From DATKCJ01 sp035513275 (lineage in GTDB: Bacteria; Verrucomicrobiota; Verrucomicrobiia; Opitutales; Opitutaceae), in contig DATKCJ010000023.1 in the NCBI GenBank assembly GCA_035513275.1, forward strand, positions 1 to 5,417: 5,417 bases of DNA. The letters are read 5' to 3'. The notes under the pieces are model-generated. The model had not been told where the DNA came from. It did no database searches and worked only from the letters and a program-made list of their open reading frames with translations. This document shows positions 1 to 5,417 of the stretch, piece after piece (the first letter of the stretch is position 1; every line of letters begins with the position of its first letter). The position numbers were made by a program, and so were the translations under genes.

Positions 1-137
1 TGGGTGCGCACAAGTCACGCTCACTTTTCACGTGGACAGGCATCGCCCAGCAACTCATCGGGCTTGGCGAGGGCCGCCCGAGTCCGCACACGCTCGACGA
101 CGACAATTGGGACGAGCCCTGGCACGACGGGGATTGA
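1..137 (+). CDS. 3' end of an unidentified protein-coding gene
   Basis: A reading frame is open from the left edge (first full codon at base 3) and ends with TGA at 135-137, giving the last 44 residues of a protein. Roughly three quarters of its codons end in G or C, as in the other genes here, and this frame looks better than the other two across the stretch. The tail runs from a mildly hydrophobic segment (TWTGIAQQLIGLGEG) into an acidic, tryptophan-containing end (LDDDNWDEPWHDGD). I do not recognise the family, and no catalytic motif is visible. The gene converges on the symporter gene, with 119 bases between the two stops. It may be a chance open frame, but codon usage and the hairpin just downstream favour a real gene end. 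Confidence 0.5.
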   Translation, partial: GAHKSRSLFTWTGIAQQLIGLGEGRPSPHTLDDDNWDEPWHDGD

Positions 138-151
138 GTCCGGAGACCTCC

Positions 152-230
152 GAGGTGGAGCGCGTTGCCCTCAACGCGCTTTGTCCGCTCGCACGCGCGG
201 AAAGCGTCTTGGGGCAAGCCGCTCCACCTC
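152..230. repeat. Nested inverted-repeat element able to fold as a four-way junction
   Basis: The outer arms GAGGTGGAGCG (152-162) and CGCTCCACCTC (220-230) are perfect 11-bp inverted repeats. Between them lie three further hairpins, packed almost without gaps. They are 163-167 with 172-176 (5 bp, loop CCCT), 177-182 with 201-206 continued by 185-188 with 197-200 (6 + 4 bp across a two-base bulge), and 208-211 with 215-218 (4 bp, three-base loop). Only T207 and C219 are unpaired at the junction. The element fills much of the gap between two convergent genes. It could be an interspersed palindromic repeat, a bidirectional terminator or a small structured RNA. It does not fit a tRNA, because the outer stem is 11 bp and the arms have the wrong loop sizes. 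The base pairing is read directly from the sequence; function is unknown. Confidence 0.5.
159..182 (+). terminator. Perfect 9-bp hairpin, candidate intrinsic terminator
   Basis: AGCGCGTTG at 159-167 pairs with CAACGCGCT at 172-180 around the four-base loop CCCT, and TTT runs through 180-182. It starts 21 bases after the stop of the gene ending at 137, a usual place for a terminator. The T run is short, so termination may be weak or Rho-assisted. The same bases can also pair inside the larger fold at 152-230. Confidence 0.45.
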
Positions 231-256
231 AGAATCTCCTTCGGCGGGCGAAAGGT

Positions 257-1963
257 TCAACCCGCTGTCTGCCGCGGTCTCCGCATCACATACCAGGTGA
301 GCAGCGCCCACACCGGTATCGCGGGCAATACCTGCGACCACATGCCCAGAACCATGCCCATTGGAAGCAGGAAGGTGAGCAACTGCCACACGAGCCCCAC
401 CGCGAGCATCGCGAGATCTTGCCTGTGCTCGGTGCGGTCTGCCGCGCGCCATTCCGCAGGCCAGAAGCCGAACGGTCGAACCTGCTCGTAGAACCGACGC
501 GCCACCCCATCGTCGACCGGCGGCGTCGCGAGCGCGCCGCCAACGCTCGCGAGCAGCGAGACGCCTGCGATCGCGAGGAAACGCGTGGCTTCGTTCCAAC
601 CCGAGGGATCGGCGATCCAGAAAACGAGCGCGGCAAGAAATCCGCCCGCAACACCGATCGCGAAACCTGCGCCGTTGAAGCGCGCCCAAAACCACCGCAG
701 CGCAAACGGGACGAGAAACGCCGGGAACAGGAGCATCACGATGCCCACCCAGATTCCGAGCACCGACGAGCCGAGCGTGAGCGCGAGCGTCATGCCTACC
801 GCCACGATGGCAGCCGACGCCGCATAGCCCACGCGGACCAACTCGCTCTCGTCTGCGCGAGGATGATACGGCTGATAGAGGTCGCGCATCACGTAGGAAG
901 CGCCCGCGTTGAGCGTGCTGTCGAAAGTCGACATCGCTGCCGCGATCATCGCGGCGAGCACCAGTCCGCGCACGCCGGCAGGGAAATACTCCGACAACAA
1001 CACCTGCGGCAACACACCCTCGGCAGCCTCGACCGAGCTCACGTCGACCCCGAGCTTCATTGCGATGATCGCGAAGCCGAGCACCATCGGCCAGCGTGCC
1101 GCGAACAGCAGCGTCCACAGGATTCCGATCTTTCGGCAGTCGTCCTCGTGCGGCGCTGCGTAGAATCGCTGGGCCATGTAGGCCGATCCGCCGCTGCCCC
1201 CGAGACCCTCGAGCACGCCCTTGAACGCCCATATCCCGAGAAAAAACCAGAAAGGCGTGTAGCCACCCGGGCCCTCGCCCACGACGCGAGGGAGCAGCGA
1301 ATCGAACCGCGCTCCCGTCCACCCATCGAGGAGTTCCGGCGAAACAAGCCCCGCGGCGGTCACCGCCACGAACACCGCAGCGCCGCCGATCAGGAACGCC
1401 TGTATCACATCGGTCCAGATCACTCCGTGGAGCCCGCTCACCATCGTGTAGGCGAAGGCAATCAACGCGAGGGCGACCGAACATTGCGTGGAGGAGAATC
1501 CGACGAACTCCGATAGGAACCGCCCGCCCGCGGTGATGAAAAACACCACCATCGCAATCGTGAGCACGAGGTAGGTGAGCGCCGCCGTCGTGCGCGCGGC
1601 GCGGCCGCCGGGCCCGTTGCCGAACCGCAGCGTCATCCACTCCGCTGTCGTCATCACGCGCGAGCGCCGGTGCCACTTGCCCATGAACGCCATGAAAACC
1701 GCGATCGGCAGCACCACGCCGCCCCGCATCTCGATCCAGAATCCTTGGATACCGTGCAACGCGATGAGCGCGACGATCGTCATCGTGCCAGCGACATCGA
1801 GGTTGCTCGCCATGCCCGAGCTGCCGAGCGCCCACCACGGAAGCTTTCGGCCACCGAGAAAGTAGCTCTCCGAATCGGCGCCCGCGCGCCGCGCAAGCCA
1901 CGCACCGAGCGCTACCAACACGGCAAGGTAGGCGCCGAGCACGGCGTAATCGATTCCTTGCAC
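257..1963 (-). CDS. Sodium:solute symporter family (SSS) transporter
   Basis: This 568-aa inner-membrane protein probably brings a solute into the cell with Na+. About 14 hydrophobic segments run along its length, starting at residues 4-26 and ending near 560, as expected for SSS proteins. Family hallmarks are YFLGGRKLPWW after the first helix (34-44), GLHGVIWTDVIQ (177-188), and AAMSTFDSTLNAGAS (342-356), which matches the SGLT helix-8 region carrying a Ser/Ser or Ser/Thr pair of the Na2 sodium site (here S345 and T346). The substrate cannot be read from sequence; a sugar, sugar acid or other organic solute is possible, and the neighbouring sucrose-type genes make a sugar attractive. I chose the GTG at 1963 because it puts a short tail before the first helix, as in relatives. 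A GTG at 2065 preceded by AGGA (2071-2074) would add 34 residues rich in Arg and Ser that look non-coding. The gene is divergent from the fusion gene and convergent with the gene ending at 137. Confidence 0.88.
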   Translation of the reverse strand: MQGIDYAVLGAYLAVLVALGAWLARRAGADSESYFLGGRKLPWWALGSSGMASNLDVAGTMTIVALIALHGIQGFWIEMRGGVVLPIAVFMAFMGKWHRRSRVMTTAEWMTLRFGNGPGGRAARTTAALTYLVLTIAMVVFFITAGGRFLSEFVGFSSTQCSVALALIAFAYTMVSGLHGVIWTDVIQAFLIGGAAVFVAVTAAGLVSPELLDGWTGARFDSLLPRVVGEGPGGYTPFWFFLGIWAFKGVLEGLGGSGGSAYMAQRFYAAPHEDDCRKIGILWTLLFAARWPMVLGFAIIAMKLGVDVSSVEAAEGVLPQVLLSEYFPAGVRGLVLAAMIAAAMSTFDSTLNAGASYVMRDLYQPYHPRADESELVRVGYAASAAIVAVGMTLALTLGSSVLGIWVGIVMLLFPAFLVPFALRWFWARFNGAGFAIGVAGGFLAALVFWIADPSGWNEATRFLAIAGVSLLASVGGALATPPVDDGVARRFYEQVRPFGFWPAEWRAADRTEHRQDLAMLAVGLVWQLLTFLLPMGMVLGMWSQVLPAIPVWALLTWYVMRRPRQTAG

Positions 1964-2007
1964 GCCAAAGACCGTAACATCGCTGTCAACCCATCCAGCC
2001 CCGGTCC

Positions 2008-2036
2008 TTGACCCATCGCTCGATGCGCGCTTTGAT
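2008..2036 (+). promoter_or_regulatory. Candidate sigma70-type promoter for the fusion gene operon
   Basis: TTGACC at 2008-2013 matches five of six bases of the -35 consensus. It is followed after exactly 17 bases by TTTGAT at 2031-2036, which matches four of six bases of the -10 consensus. Transcription would start near 2043, leaving a leader of about 100 bases before the ATG at 2144. This is consensus matching by eye in GC-rich DNA, so it is only a candidate. No comparable leftward promoter for the symporter was found. Confidence 0.35.
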
Positions 2037-2090
2037 TGGACCGTGCGCGCCCGTCGGGGCGCCACGCGAATCCTGCAGGCGCGGATCTCA

Positions 2091-2124
2091 GGGCGGCCCG
2101 GCCGGGGCGCCCTCCCCGCCGGCC
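2091..2124 (+). promoter_or_regulatory. Two mutually exclusive GC hairpins in the fusion gene leader
   Basis: Hairpin A pairs GGGCG (2091-2095) with CGCCC (2108-2112) and, after a one-base bulge, 2097-2099 with 2105-2107. Hairpin B pairs GGCCGG (2100-2105) with CCGGCC (2119-2124), plus 2106-2107 with 2116-2117. They share bases 2100-2112, so both cannot form together. Hairpin B ends 19 bases before the ATG at 2144, where no clear Shine-Dalgarno sequence is seen. An attenuator or translational switch is possible, but GC-rich DNA produces such stems by chance and no T tract follows. Confidence 0.25.
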
Positions 2125-2143
2125 CACACAGTCCTGCGAATCA

Positions 2144-4231
2144 ATGTCGGTCAGACTCTTCAGTTCCGATCTCGACGGCACGCTTCTCGGCAACCCCGAG
2201 GCGAGCCAGCGCTTCATGGCGGCTTGGCGCGCCCTGCCCGCCGATGCGCGGCCCTTGCTCGTCTACAACTCAGGCCGCCTCGCCGACGACATGAAGCGTC
2301 TCGTCGAATCCGGCGAACTGCCCGAGCCAGACTACTACATCGGCGGAGTCGGCACGGAAATCGTCGACGCGCACACCGGAGCGCCCCTCGCCGGCTGGGA
2401 TCAGGAACTCGACCGCGACTGGGATCGCGACTGTGTCGAAGCCGTCCTCAAAACCATGGAGGACGCCGTCGCACAGCCCGGGCACTTCCAGTCGCGCCAC
2501 AAATCAAGCTGGTATCTAAATTCCGCCGACGCGCGTCGCGTCGAGGAGATCCGCGAGCGACTCGCCGCGACCGGCGTGCGCGCGAGCGTCGTCTATTCGA
2601 GCGCGCGCGACCTCGACATCGTGCCCGCCGCGGCGATGAAAGGATCCGCATTGGCGTGGCTTTGCGAGCAGCTCGATATTTCGTTCTCAGATGTCGTGGT
2701 CGCTGGCGACACAGGCAATGACAGCTCGATGTTCGCAGTCGCCGGCGCCTCCGGCATCGCCGTGTTGAACGCGCAGCCCGAGCTGCTCGAGGCTACAGTC
2801 GGTCATCCGCGTCTCCATCACGCGAGCCAGGTGATGGCCGACGGCGTAATCGAGGGGCTCAGGCACTTCGGCGTGCCGATCTCCCCGCCGACTGCGAACA
2901 AGTCTGCGCTCCCGAAGGCGGCGCTCGCGGAAAATCTCAGGATGCTCTTCACCGGCACGAAGCTCGGTGGTCTCTCCTCGACCGAGCGCAAGTTCATCCG
3001 CACGGCATACGCCAAGGCGATCGATGCCCTGAAGCGCAACATCACACCGCTCGGATTTTCCGCGTGCTCCCTCGCCGACAACATCGTGACCGGCACGGAT
3101 GCAAACTACCGCTCCGTCTGGGGGCGCGACGGCGCGATCACAGTCATCAACTCCCTCTGGGTCGACGACGCCGAGGTGCTCGACTGCTCGCGCCGCACGC
3201 TTGAGACGCTGCTGAGCGCGATCTCCCCAACCGGCCAGATCCCCGCGAATGTGCGCATCGAGGACGGCAAACCAGACTACTCCGGCGTGGGAAACATCTG
3301 CGCGATCGACTCGGGCCTCTGGCTCATCATCGCCGTGCAAAACTACGTCGAGCGCACCGGCGACGACGAGTTTCTGAACCGCCATGCAGCCGCCCTGCAA
3401 CGCGCGATGGACTGGCTCGCCGCCCACGACAGCAACAACGACGGCCTTCTCGAAATTCCGGAGGCAGGCGACTGGACGGATCTCTTCGGGCGCAGCTACA
3501 ACGTCCTCTACGACGAAGTCCTTTGGTTCCGCACGAATGTCTGCTACGGCCGCATCCTCGAGCGCCGCGGTGATCTCGAGCGCGCCGCCGACTACCTGCG
3601 CTGGTCGCAGCACATACGCAGCCGCATCCTCGAGCTGTTCTGGCCGACCACGCGCGCCGCAAACGACGGTGGGCCCGTGCGTGGATTCGCCGACCGCCAG
3701 TTCAGCCTCGGCGATACGCAATACCTGCTCGCCGAGATCACGCCGTTCGCGTTCAACTGGCGCTGCGACGTGCTTGGCAACGTGCTCGCGTTCCTCATGA
3801 ACCTGCTCGACGTCGATCGCGCCAGGGATGCGTTCCGCTTCATGTGGGGCGTCGGCGTGAACGAGCCGTTTCCCGTCGCGAATCTCTATCCCGTCGTGCA
3901 GGCCGGCGATCCCGACTGGCGCGCCTACTACACCGTCAACCTCCTCAATCTCCCGCACCACTATCACAATGGCGGCATCTGGCCGTTCATCGGCGGCATG
4001 TGGGTGCGTTTCATTCACAGGCTCGGCCTGCACGAGGTGGCCTGTCGCGAACTCTACCGCCTCGCGCAGGTGAACAAACTCGGCCGCGATCACGAGTGGG
4101 AATTCAACGAATGGATCCACGGCCAGACAGGCCGCCCCATGGGCAAGGCCTACCAGGCGTGGTCCGCGGCGTGCTTCATCCGCGCATGCCAGGAGGTCGA
4201 AGCCGATCCGGAGCACCTGAGGGATGAGTGA
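2144..4231 (+). CDS. Sucrose-6-phosphate phosphatase-like HAD domain fused to GH100-like invertase domain
   Basis: A 695-aa, probably cytoplasmic, two-domain enzyme with no signal peptide. Residues 1-245 are a HAD-IIB phosphatase closest in pattern to sucrose-phosphate phosphatase. It has DLDGT with D9 and D11, S43 in YNSGR (motif II), GGVGTEI (67-73), HKSSWYL (119-125), DLDIVP (156-161) with K166 of MKG, and GDTGND (188-193) with D189 and D193. A Pro/Ala/Lys linker (about 245-260) leads to an (alpha/alpha)6-type glycosidase domain. That domain shows VWGRDGAI (325-332), SPTGQIPANV (361-370), IDSGLWLII (388-396), GDWTDLFGR...YDEVLW (442-461), and NEWIHGQTGR then YQAWSAA (655-676). These parallel the neutral/alkaline invertase (GH100) segments DSGLWWI, the acid Asp, and the WPEYYDG-like base Glu, so D446 and E656 are candidate catalytic residues. 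Expected reactions are sucrose 6-phosphate to sucrose, then sucrose to glucose and fructose. Generic tools may label the second half a debranching (amylo-1,6-glucosidase) enzyme. I chose the ATG at 2144 because the family pattern begins right after it; the frame is open further upstream but looks non-coding. The fructokinase-like gene downstream supports a fructose-releasing role. Domain calls are strong; exact substrates are inferred. Confidence 0.88.
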   Translation: MSVRLFSSDLDGTLLGNPEASQRFMAAWRALPADARPLLVYNSGRLADDMKRLVESGELPEPDYYIGGVGTEIVDAHTGAPLAGWDQELDRDWDRDCVEAVLKTMEDAVAQPGHFQSRHKSSWYLNSADARRVEEIRERLAATGVRASVVYSSARDLDIVPAAAMKGSALAWLCEQLDISFSDVVVAGDTGNDSSMFAVAGASGIAVLNAQPELLEATVGHPRLHHASQVMADGVIEGLRHFGVPISPPTANKSALPKAALAENLRMLFTGTKLGGLSSTERKFIRTAYAKAIDALKRNITPLGFSACSLADNIVTGTDANYRSVWGRDGAITVINSLWVDDAEVLDCSRRTLETLLSAISPTGQIPANVRIEDGKPDYSGVGNICAIDSGLWLIIAVQNYVERTGDDEFLNRHAAALQRAMDWLAAHDSNNDGLLEIPEAGDWTDLFGRSYNVLYDEVLWFRTNVCYGRILERRGDLERAADYLRWSQHIRSRILELFWPTTRAANDGGPVRGFADRQFSLGDTQYLLAEITPFAFNWRCDVLGNVLAFLMNLLDVDRARDAFRFMWGVGVNEPFPVANLYPVVQAGDPDWRAYYTVNLLNLPHHYHNGGIWPFIGGMWVRFIHRLGLHEVACRELYRLAQVNKLGRDHEWEFNEWIHGQTGRPMGKAYQAWSAACFIRACQEVEADPEHLRDE

Positions 4232-4400
4232 GCTGAATGCGGATTGCAGATTGCGGATTGCGGATTGGGCTTCGCGGGTCCGCCTCGCCACCAGCCCCCG
4301 TTCCCGGAGTCGGTCACCGAATGGAGTCGCGCTCTCGAAATTCGCAGCGTCCGGCTCCGTCGATTCCGCAATCCGAAATCCGAAATCCGCAATCGTATGA
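4224..4400 (+). CDS. Possible 58-aa small ORF bridging the fusion gene and fructokinase
   Basis: The ATG at 4224 lies just before the TGA of the fusion gene (4229-4231) in another frame. The small frame ends with TGA at 4398-4400, overlapping the kinase start as ATGA (4397-4400). GGAG at 4210-4213, ten bases before the ATG, could bind the ribosome. The predicted peptide is basic and serine-rich (for example SPRSRSRSPNG) and resembles no family I know. Its ends (CRLRIAD and SAIRNPKSAI) are translations of the flanking heptad repeats, which argues for a chance frame. If translated, it would couple translation from the fusion gene to the kinase across the repeat. It is listed with low confidence because both junctions overlap so neatly. 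Confidence 0.2.
   Translation: MSELNADCRLRIADWASRVRLATSPRSRSRSPNGVALSKFAASGSVDSAIRNPKSAIV
4236..4395. repeat. Heptad inverted repeat filling the fusion gene-fructokinase gap
   Basis: The left arm (about 4239-4267) holds four copies of a seven-base unit: GCGGATT, GCAGATT, GCGGATT and GCGGATT. The right arm (about 4362-4395) carries the complementary unit as ATCCGAA, ATCCGAA and ATCCGCA. Aligned as reverse complements, the arms match at about 25 of 30 positions and enclose about 95 bases with no evident gene motif. The whole block resembles a small mobile or palindromic intergenic repeat. From memory, similar units, seen as spurious RNPKSEIRNP-type peptides, occur in several bacterial groups; I could not check this. 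The right arm stops one base before the kinase ATG, so the folded arm could mask its ribosome-binding region. No T tract follows, so a standard terminator is unlikely. No clear flanking target duplication was seen. Confidence 0.75.
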
Positions 4401-5257
4401 CCGTCCTCTGCTTCGGCGAAATTCTCTGGGACTCCCTGCCCGCCGGCCTCTTCCCCGGCGGTGCGCCGTTCAACGTTGGCTACCATCTCCACAAGCTCGG
4501 CGCCGACGTGCGGATCGTCTCCGCCGTCGGACGCGACAAGCTCGGCGATGAAATTCTCCGACGCATTAGAGGCTGGGACCTCTCGACCGAACTCATCGCC
4601 GTCAACAACGGCTTGCCCACAGGCACCGTGATCGCCGAGGTCTGCGGCTCCGGCGACGCGCACTACACGATTACCACAAGCGTCGCATGGGACCAGATCA
4701 TCGCCAGCGACAATGCGGTGCAGGCCGCGTTCGCCGCGCGCGCACTCGTGCACGGCTCACTCGCACTCCGCTCCACGCTCAACTGCGCCTCGCTCGACAG
4801 GCTTTGCGCGGTGATGCCTGCCGAAGCGTGGCGCGTGTTCGACGTGAACCTCCGGCCGCCGCACGACGACCTCGAACTCGTCCGCGCGCGCGCCAACGGC
4901 GCTTCGTTGCTCAAGCTCAACTGCGACGAGGCTGCGCGCCTCACCCGAGGCGAGTCCGCTGCGCCACCCGACGAAGAGGAATCAATGGCACGTGCGCTTG
5001 CCGAAGCGCACTGCTGCCCAAGAGTGTGCATCACCTCCGGATCGCGCGGAGCGGGGATGCTGGTCGAGGGTTCCTGGTATTGGGAACCCGCACGCACCGT
5101 CGCGGTCGTTGACACAGTCGGCGCCGGGGACGCGTTTCTCGCTCGTCTGCTCTCTGAATTGCTCGCCGCCAACAAGACTCCGGCCGAGGCTCTCGCGAGC
5201 GCCTGTCGTCACGGCGAATGGGTGGCATCCCAATCCGGTGCCACTCCCACCTACTGA
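4397..5257 (+). CDS. PfkB-family carbohydrate kinase, probable fructokinase
   Basis: A 286-aa cytoplasmic sugar kinase of the ribokinase/PfkB fold that transfers phosphate from ATP to a sugar, most likely fructose to fructose 6-phosphate. The N-terminus CFGEILWDSLP (5-15) followed by FPGGAPFNVGYHLHKLG (19-35) is the sugar-binding region typical of fructokinases. DVNLRPP (149-155) and LKLNCDEA (172-179) are mid-domain family motifs. DTVGAGDAF (239-247) is the second PfkB signature, forming the anion hole, with D245 as the catalytic base. ACRHGEWVASQSGATP (269-284) closes the ATP site. The length is slightly short but normal for the family. I chose the ATG at 4397 because the family starts there. 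The open frame reaches back to 4244 only by translating the heptad repeat, so a longer annotated start would be wrong. No Shine-Dalgarno sequence is visible before the ATG, and translation may depend on coupling from upstream. Its position behind an invertase-like gene supports fructose as substrate; other sugars remain possible. Confidence 0.9.
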   Translation: MTVLCFGEILWDSLPAGLFPGGAPFNVGYHLHKLGADVRIVSAVGRDKLGDEILRRIRGWDLSTELIAVNNGLPTGTVIAEVCGSGDAHYTITTSVAWDQIIASDNAVQAAFAARALVHGSLALRSTLNCASLDRLCAVMPAEAWRVFDVNLRPPHDDLELVRARANGASLLKLNCDEAARLTRGESAAPPDEEESMARALAEAHCCPRVCITSGSRGAGMLVEGSWYWEPARTVAVVDTVGAGDAFLARLLSELLAANKTPAEALASACRHGEWVASQSGATPTY

Positions 5258-5293
5258 AATACGCCTGGGCTGAACCCGGCCGGCGCGAAAGAT

Positions 5294-5298
5294 AAGGA
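5294..5298 (+). promoter_or_regulatory. Ribosome binding site AAGGA of the last gene
   Basis: AAGGA lies 11 bases before the ATG at 5310. It is the clearest Shine-Dalgarno match before any complete start in the window and supports that start. Confidence 0.6.
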
Positions 5299-5309
5299 AT
5301 CCATAACCT

Positions 5310-5417
5310 ATGAACCTTGACCAATTTTGGAACGCGATCGCCTCGCAACTCCCCGGCTTGCTCGCCGCACTGCCGGTGGCAGCCGTCGTTATTCTCGGCG
5401 GATTGCTTGCGAACGTG
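5310..5417 (+). CDS. N-terminus of a membrane protein, possibly MscS-type mechanosensitive channel
   Basis: Only the first 36 codons are present; the gene runs off the right edge. A short amphipathic start (MNLDQFWNAIASQLPG) leads into a hydrophobic stretch (LLAALPVAAVVILGGLLANV), which looks like a first transmembrane helix rather than a cleaved signal peptide. Many small-conductance mechanosensitive (MscS) proteins begin this way, with a polar head and then a helix rich in Ala, Val, Leu and Gly. That resemblance is the only basis for the name. It follows the kinase on the same strand after 52 bases with no obvious terminator, so it may share the transcript. A channel that releases solutes on osmotic downshock would fit a neighbourhood handling sucrose as a compatible solute, but this is inference from a fragment. 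Confidence 0.5.
   Translation, partial: MNLDQFWNAIASQLPGLLAALPVAAVVILGGLLANV

Noticed and set aside
152..230. tRNA or integron attC site
   Set aside because: The cloverleaf-like fold has an 11-bp closing stem and wrong arm and loop sizes for a tRNA, and no proper attC core sites (RYYYAAC/GTTRRRY) bound it.
32..1516. Long plus-strand open frame (494 codons) opposite the symporter
   Set aside because: Its Arg/His/Glu-rich low-complexity product is typical of an antisense shadow; the minus strand encodes a clear SSS transporter.
171..1901. Minus-strand open frame (576 codons) overlapping the symporter in another frame
   Set aside because: The product is Arg/Gly/Ala-rich without hydrophobic segments or motifs, whereas the overlapping frame is a recognisable symporter.
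1984..1989. Perfect TTGACA on the minus strand as a -35 box for the symporter
   Set aside because: No acceptable -10 box lies 16-18 bases away, and transcription would begin after the preferred start codon at 1963.
4239..4267. CRISPR-like direct repeats
   Set aside because: The units are only seven bases, contiguous and without spacers; they form arms of an inverted repeat.
4244..4396. N-terminal extension of the kinase by 51 residues
   Set aside because: The added residues are a translation of the heptad repeat and its interior, while the conserved kinase begins at the ATG at 4397.
2687..4753. Long minus-strand open frame (688 codons) opposite the fusion gene and kinase
   Set aside because: It is a mirror frame produced by G/C-ending codons on the other strand. 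Its product shows no family motifs and spans two genes plus the repeat.

Overview
The window is GC-rich, and its coding frames show strong G/C preference at third codon positions. It carries a sugar- and osmolyte-flavoured gene neighbourhood. Two features suggest a Verrucomicrobiota bacterium, perhaps an Opitutales relative: a sodium:solute symporter of the kind abundant in that phylum, and intergenic repeats built from GATTGCG/AATCCGA heptads. This assignment is an inference, because no marker gene is present.

Layout. Bases 1-137 hold the 3' end of an unidentified plus-strand gene. Bases 138-256 form a convergent intergenic gap with a strongly self-complementary element (152-230), which includes a perfect 9-bp hairpin that could end transcription. 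Bases 257-1963 on the minus strand encode a full-length sodium:solute symporter (SSS family). A divergent intergenic region (1964-2143) contains a sigma70-like promoter candidate pointing right and two overlapping GC-rich hairpins. Bases 2144-4231 encode a 695-aa fusion of a sucrose-6-phosphate-phosphatase-like HAD domain and an (alpha/alpha)6 glycosidase domain resembling neutral/alkaline invertase (GH100-like). A 165-base gap follows, filled by a heptad inverted repeat and spanned by a possible 58-codon reading frame. Bases 4397-5257 encode a PfkB-family fructokinase-like kinase. The window ends inside the first 36 codons of a probable membrane protein, possibly an MscS-type mechanosensitive channel.

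How the genes may work together. The three rightward genes probably form one transcription unit. The fusion could remove phosphate from sucrose 6-phosphate and split the resulting sucrose into glucose and fructose. The kinase could then return fructose to fructose 6-phosphate. No sucrose-phosphate synthase or phosphotransferase system is visible here, so the source of the phosphorylated sugar is unknown. The most notable observation is the fusion of what look like the last step of sucrose synthesis and the first step of its breakdown in one polypeptide.
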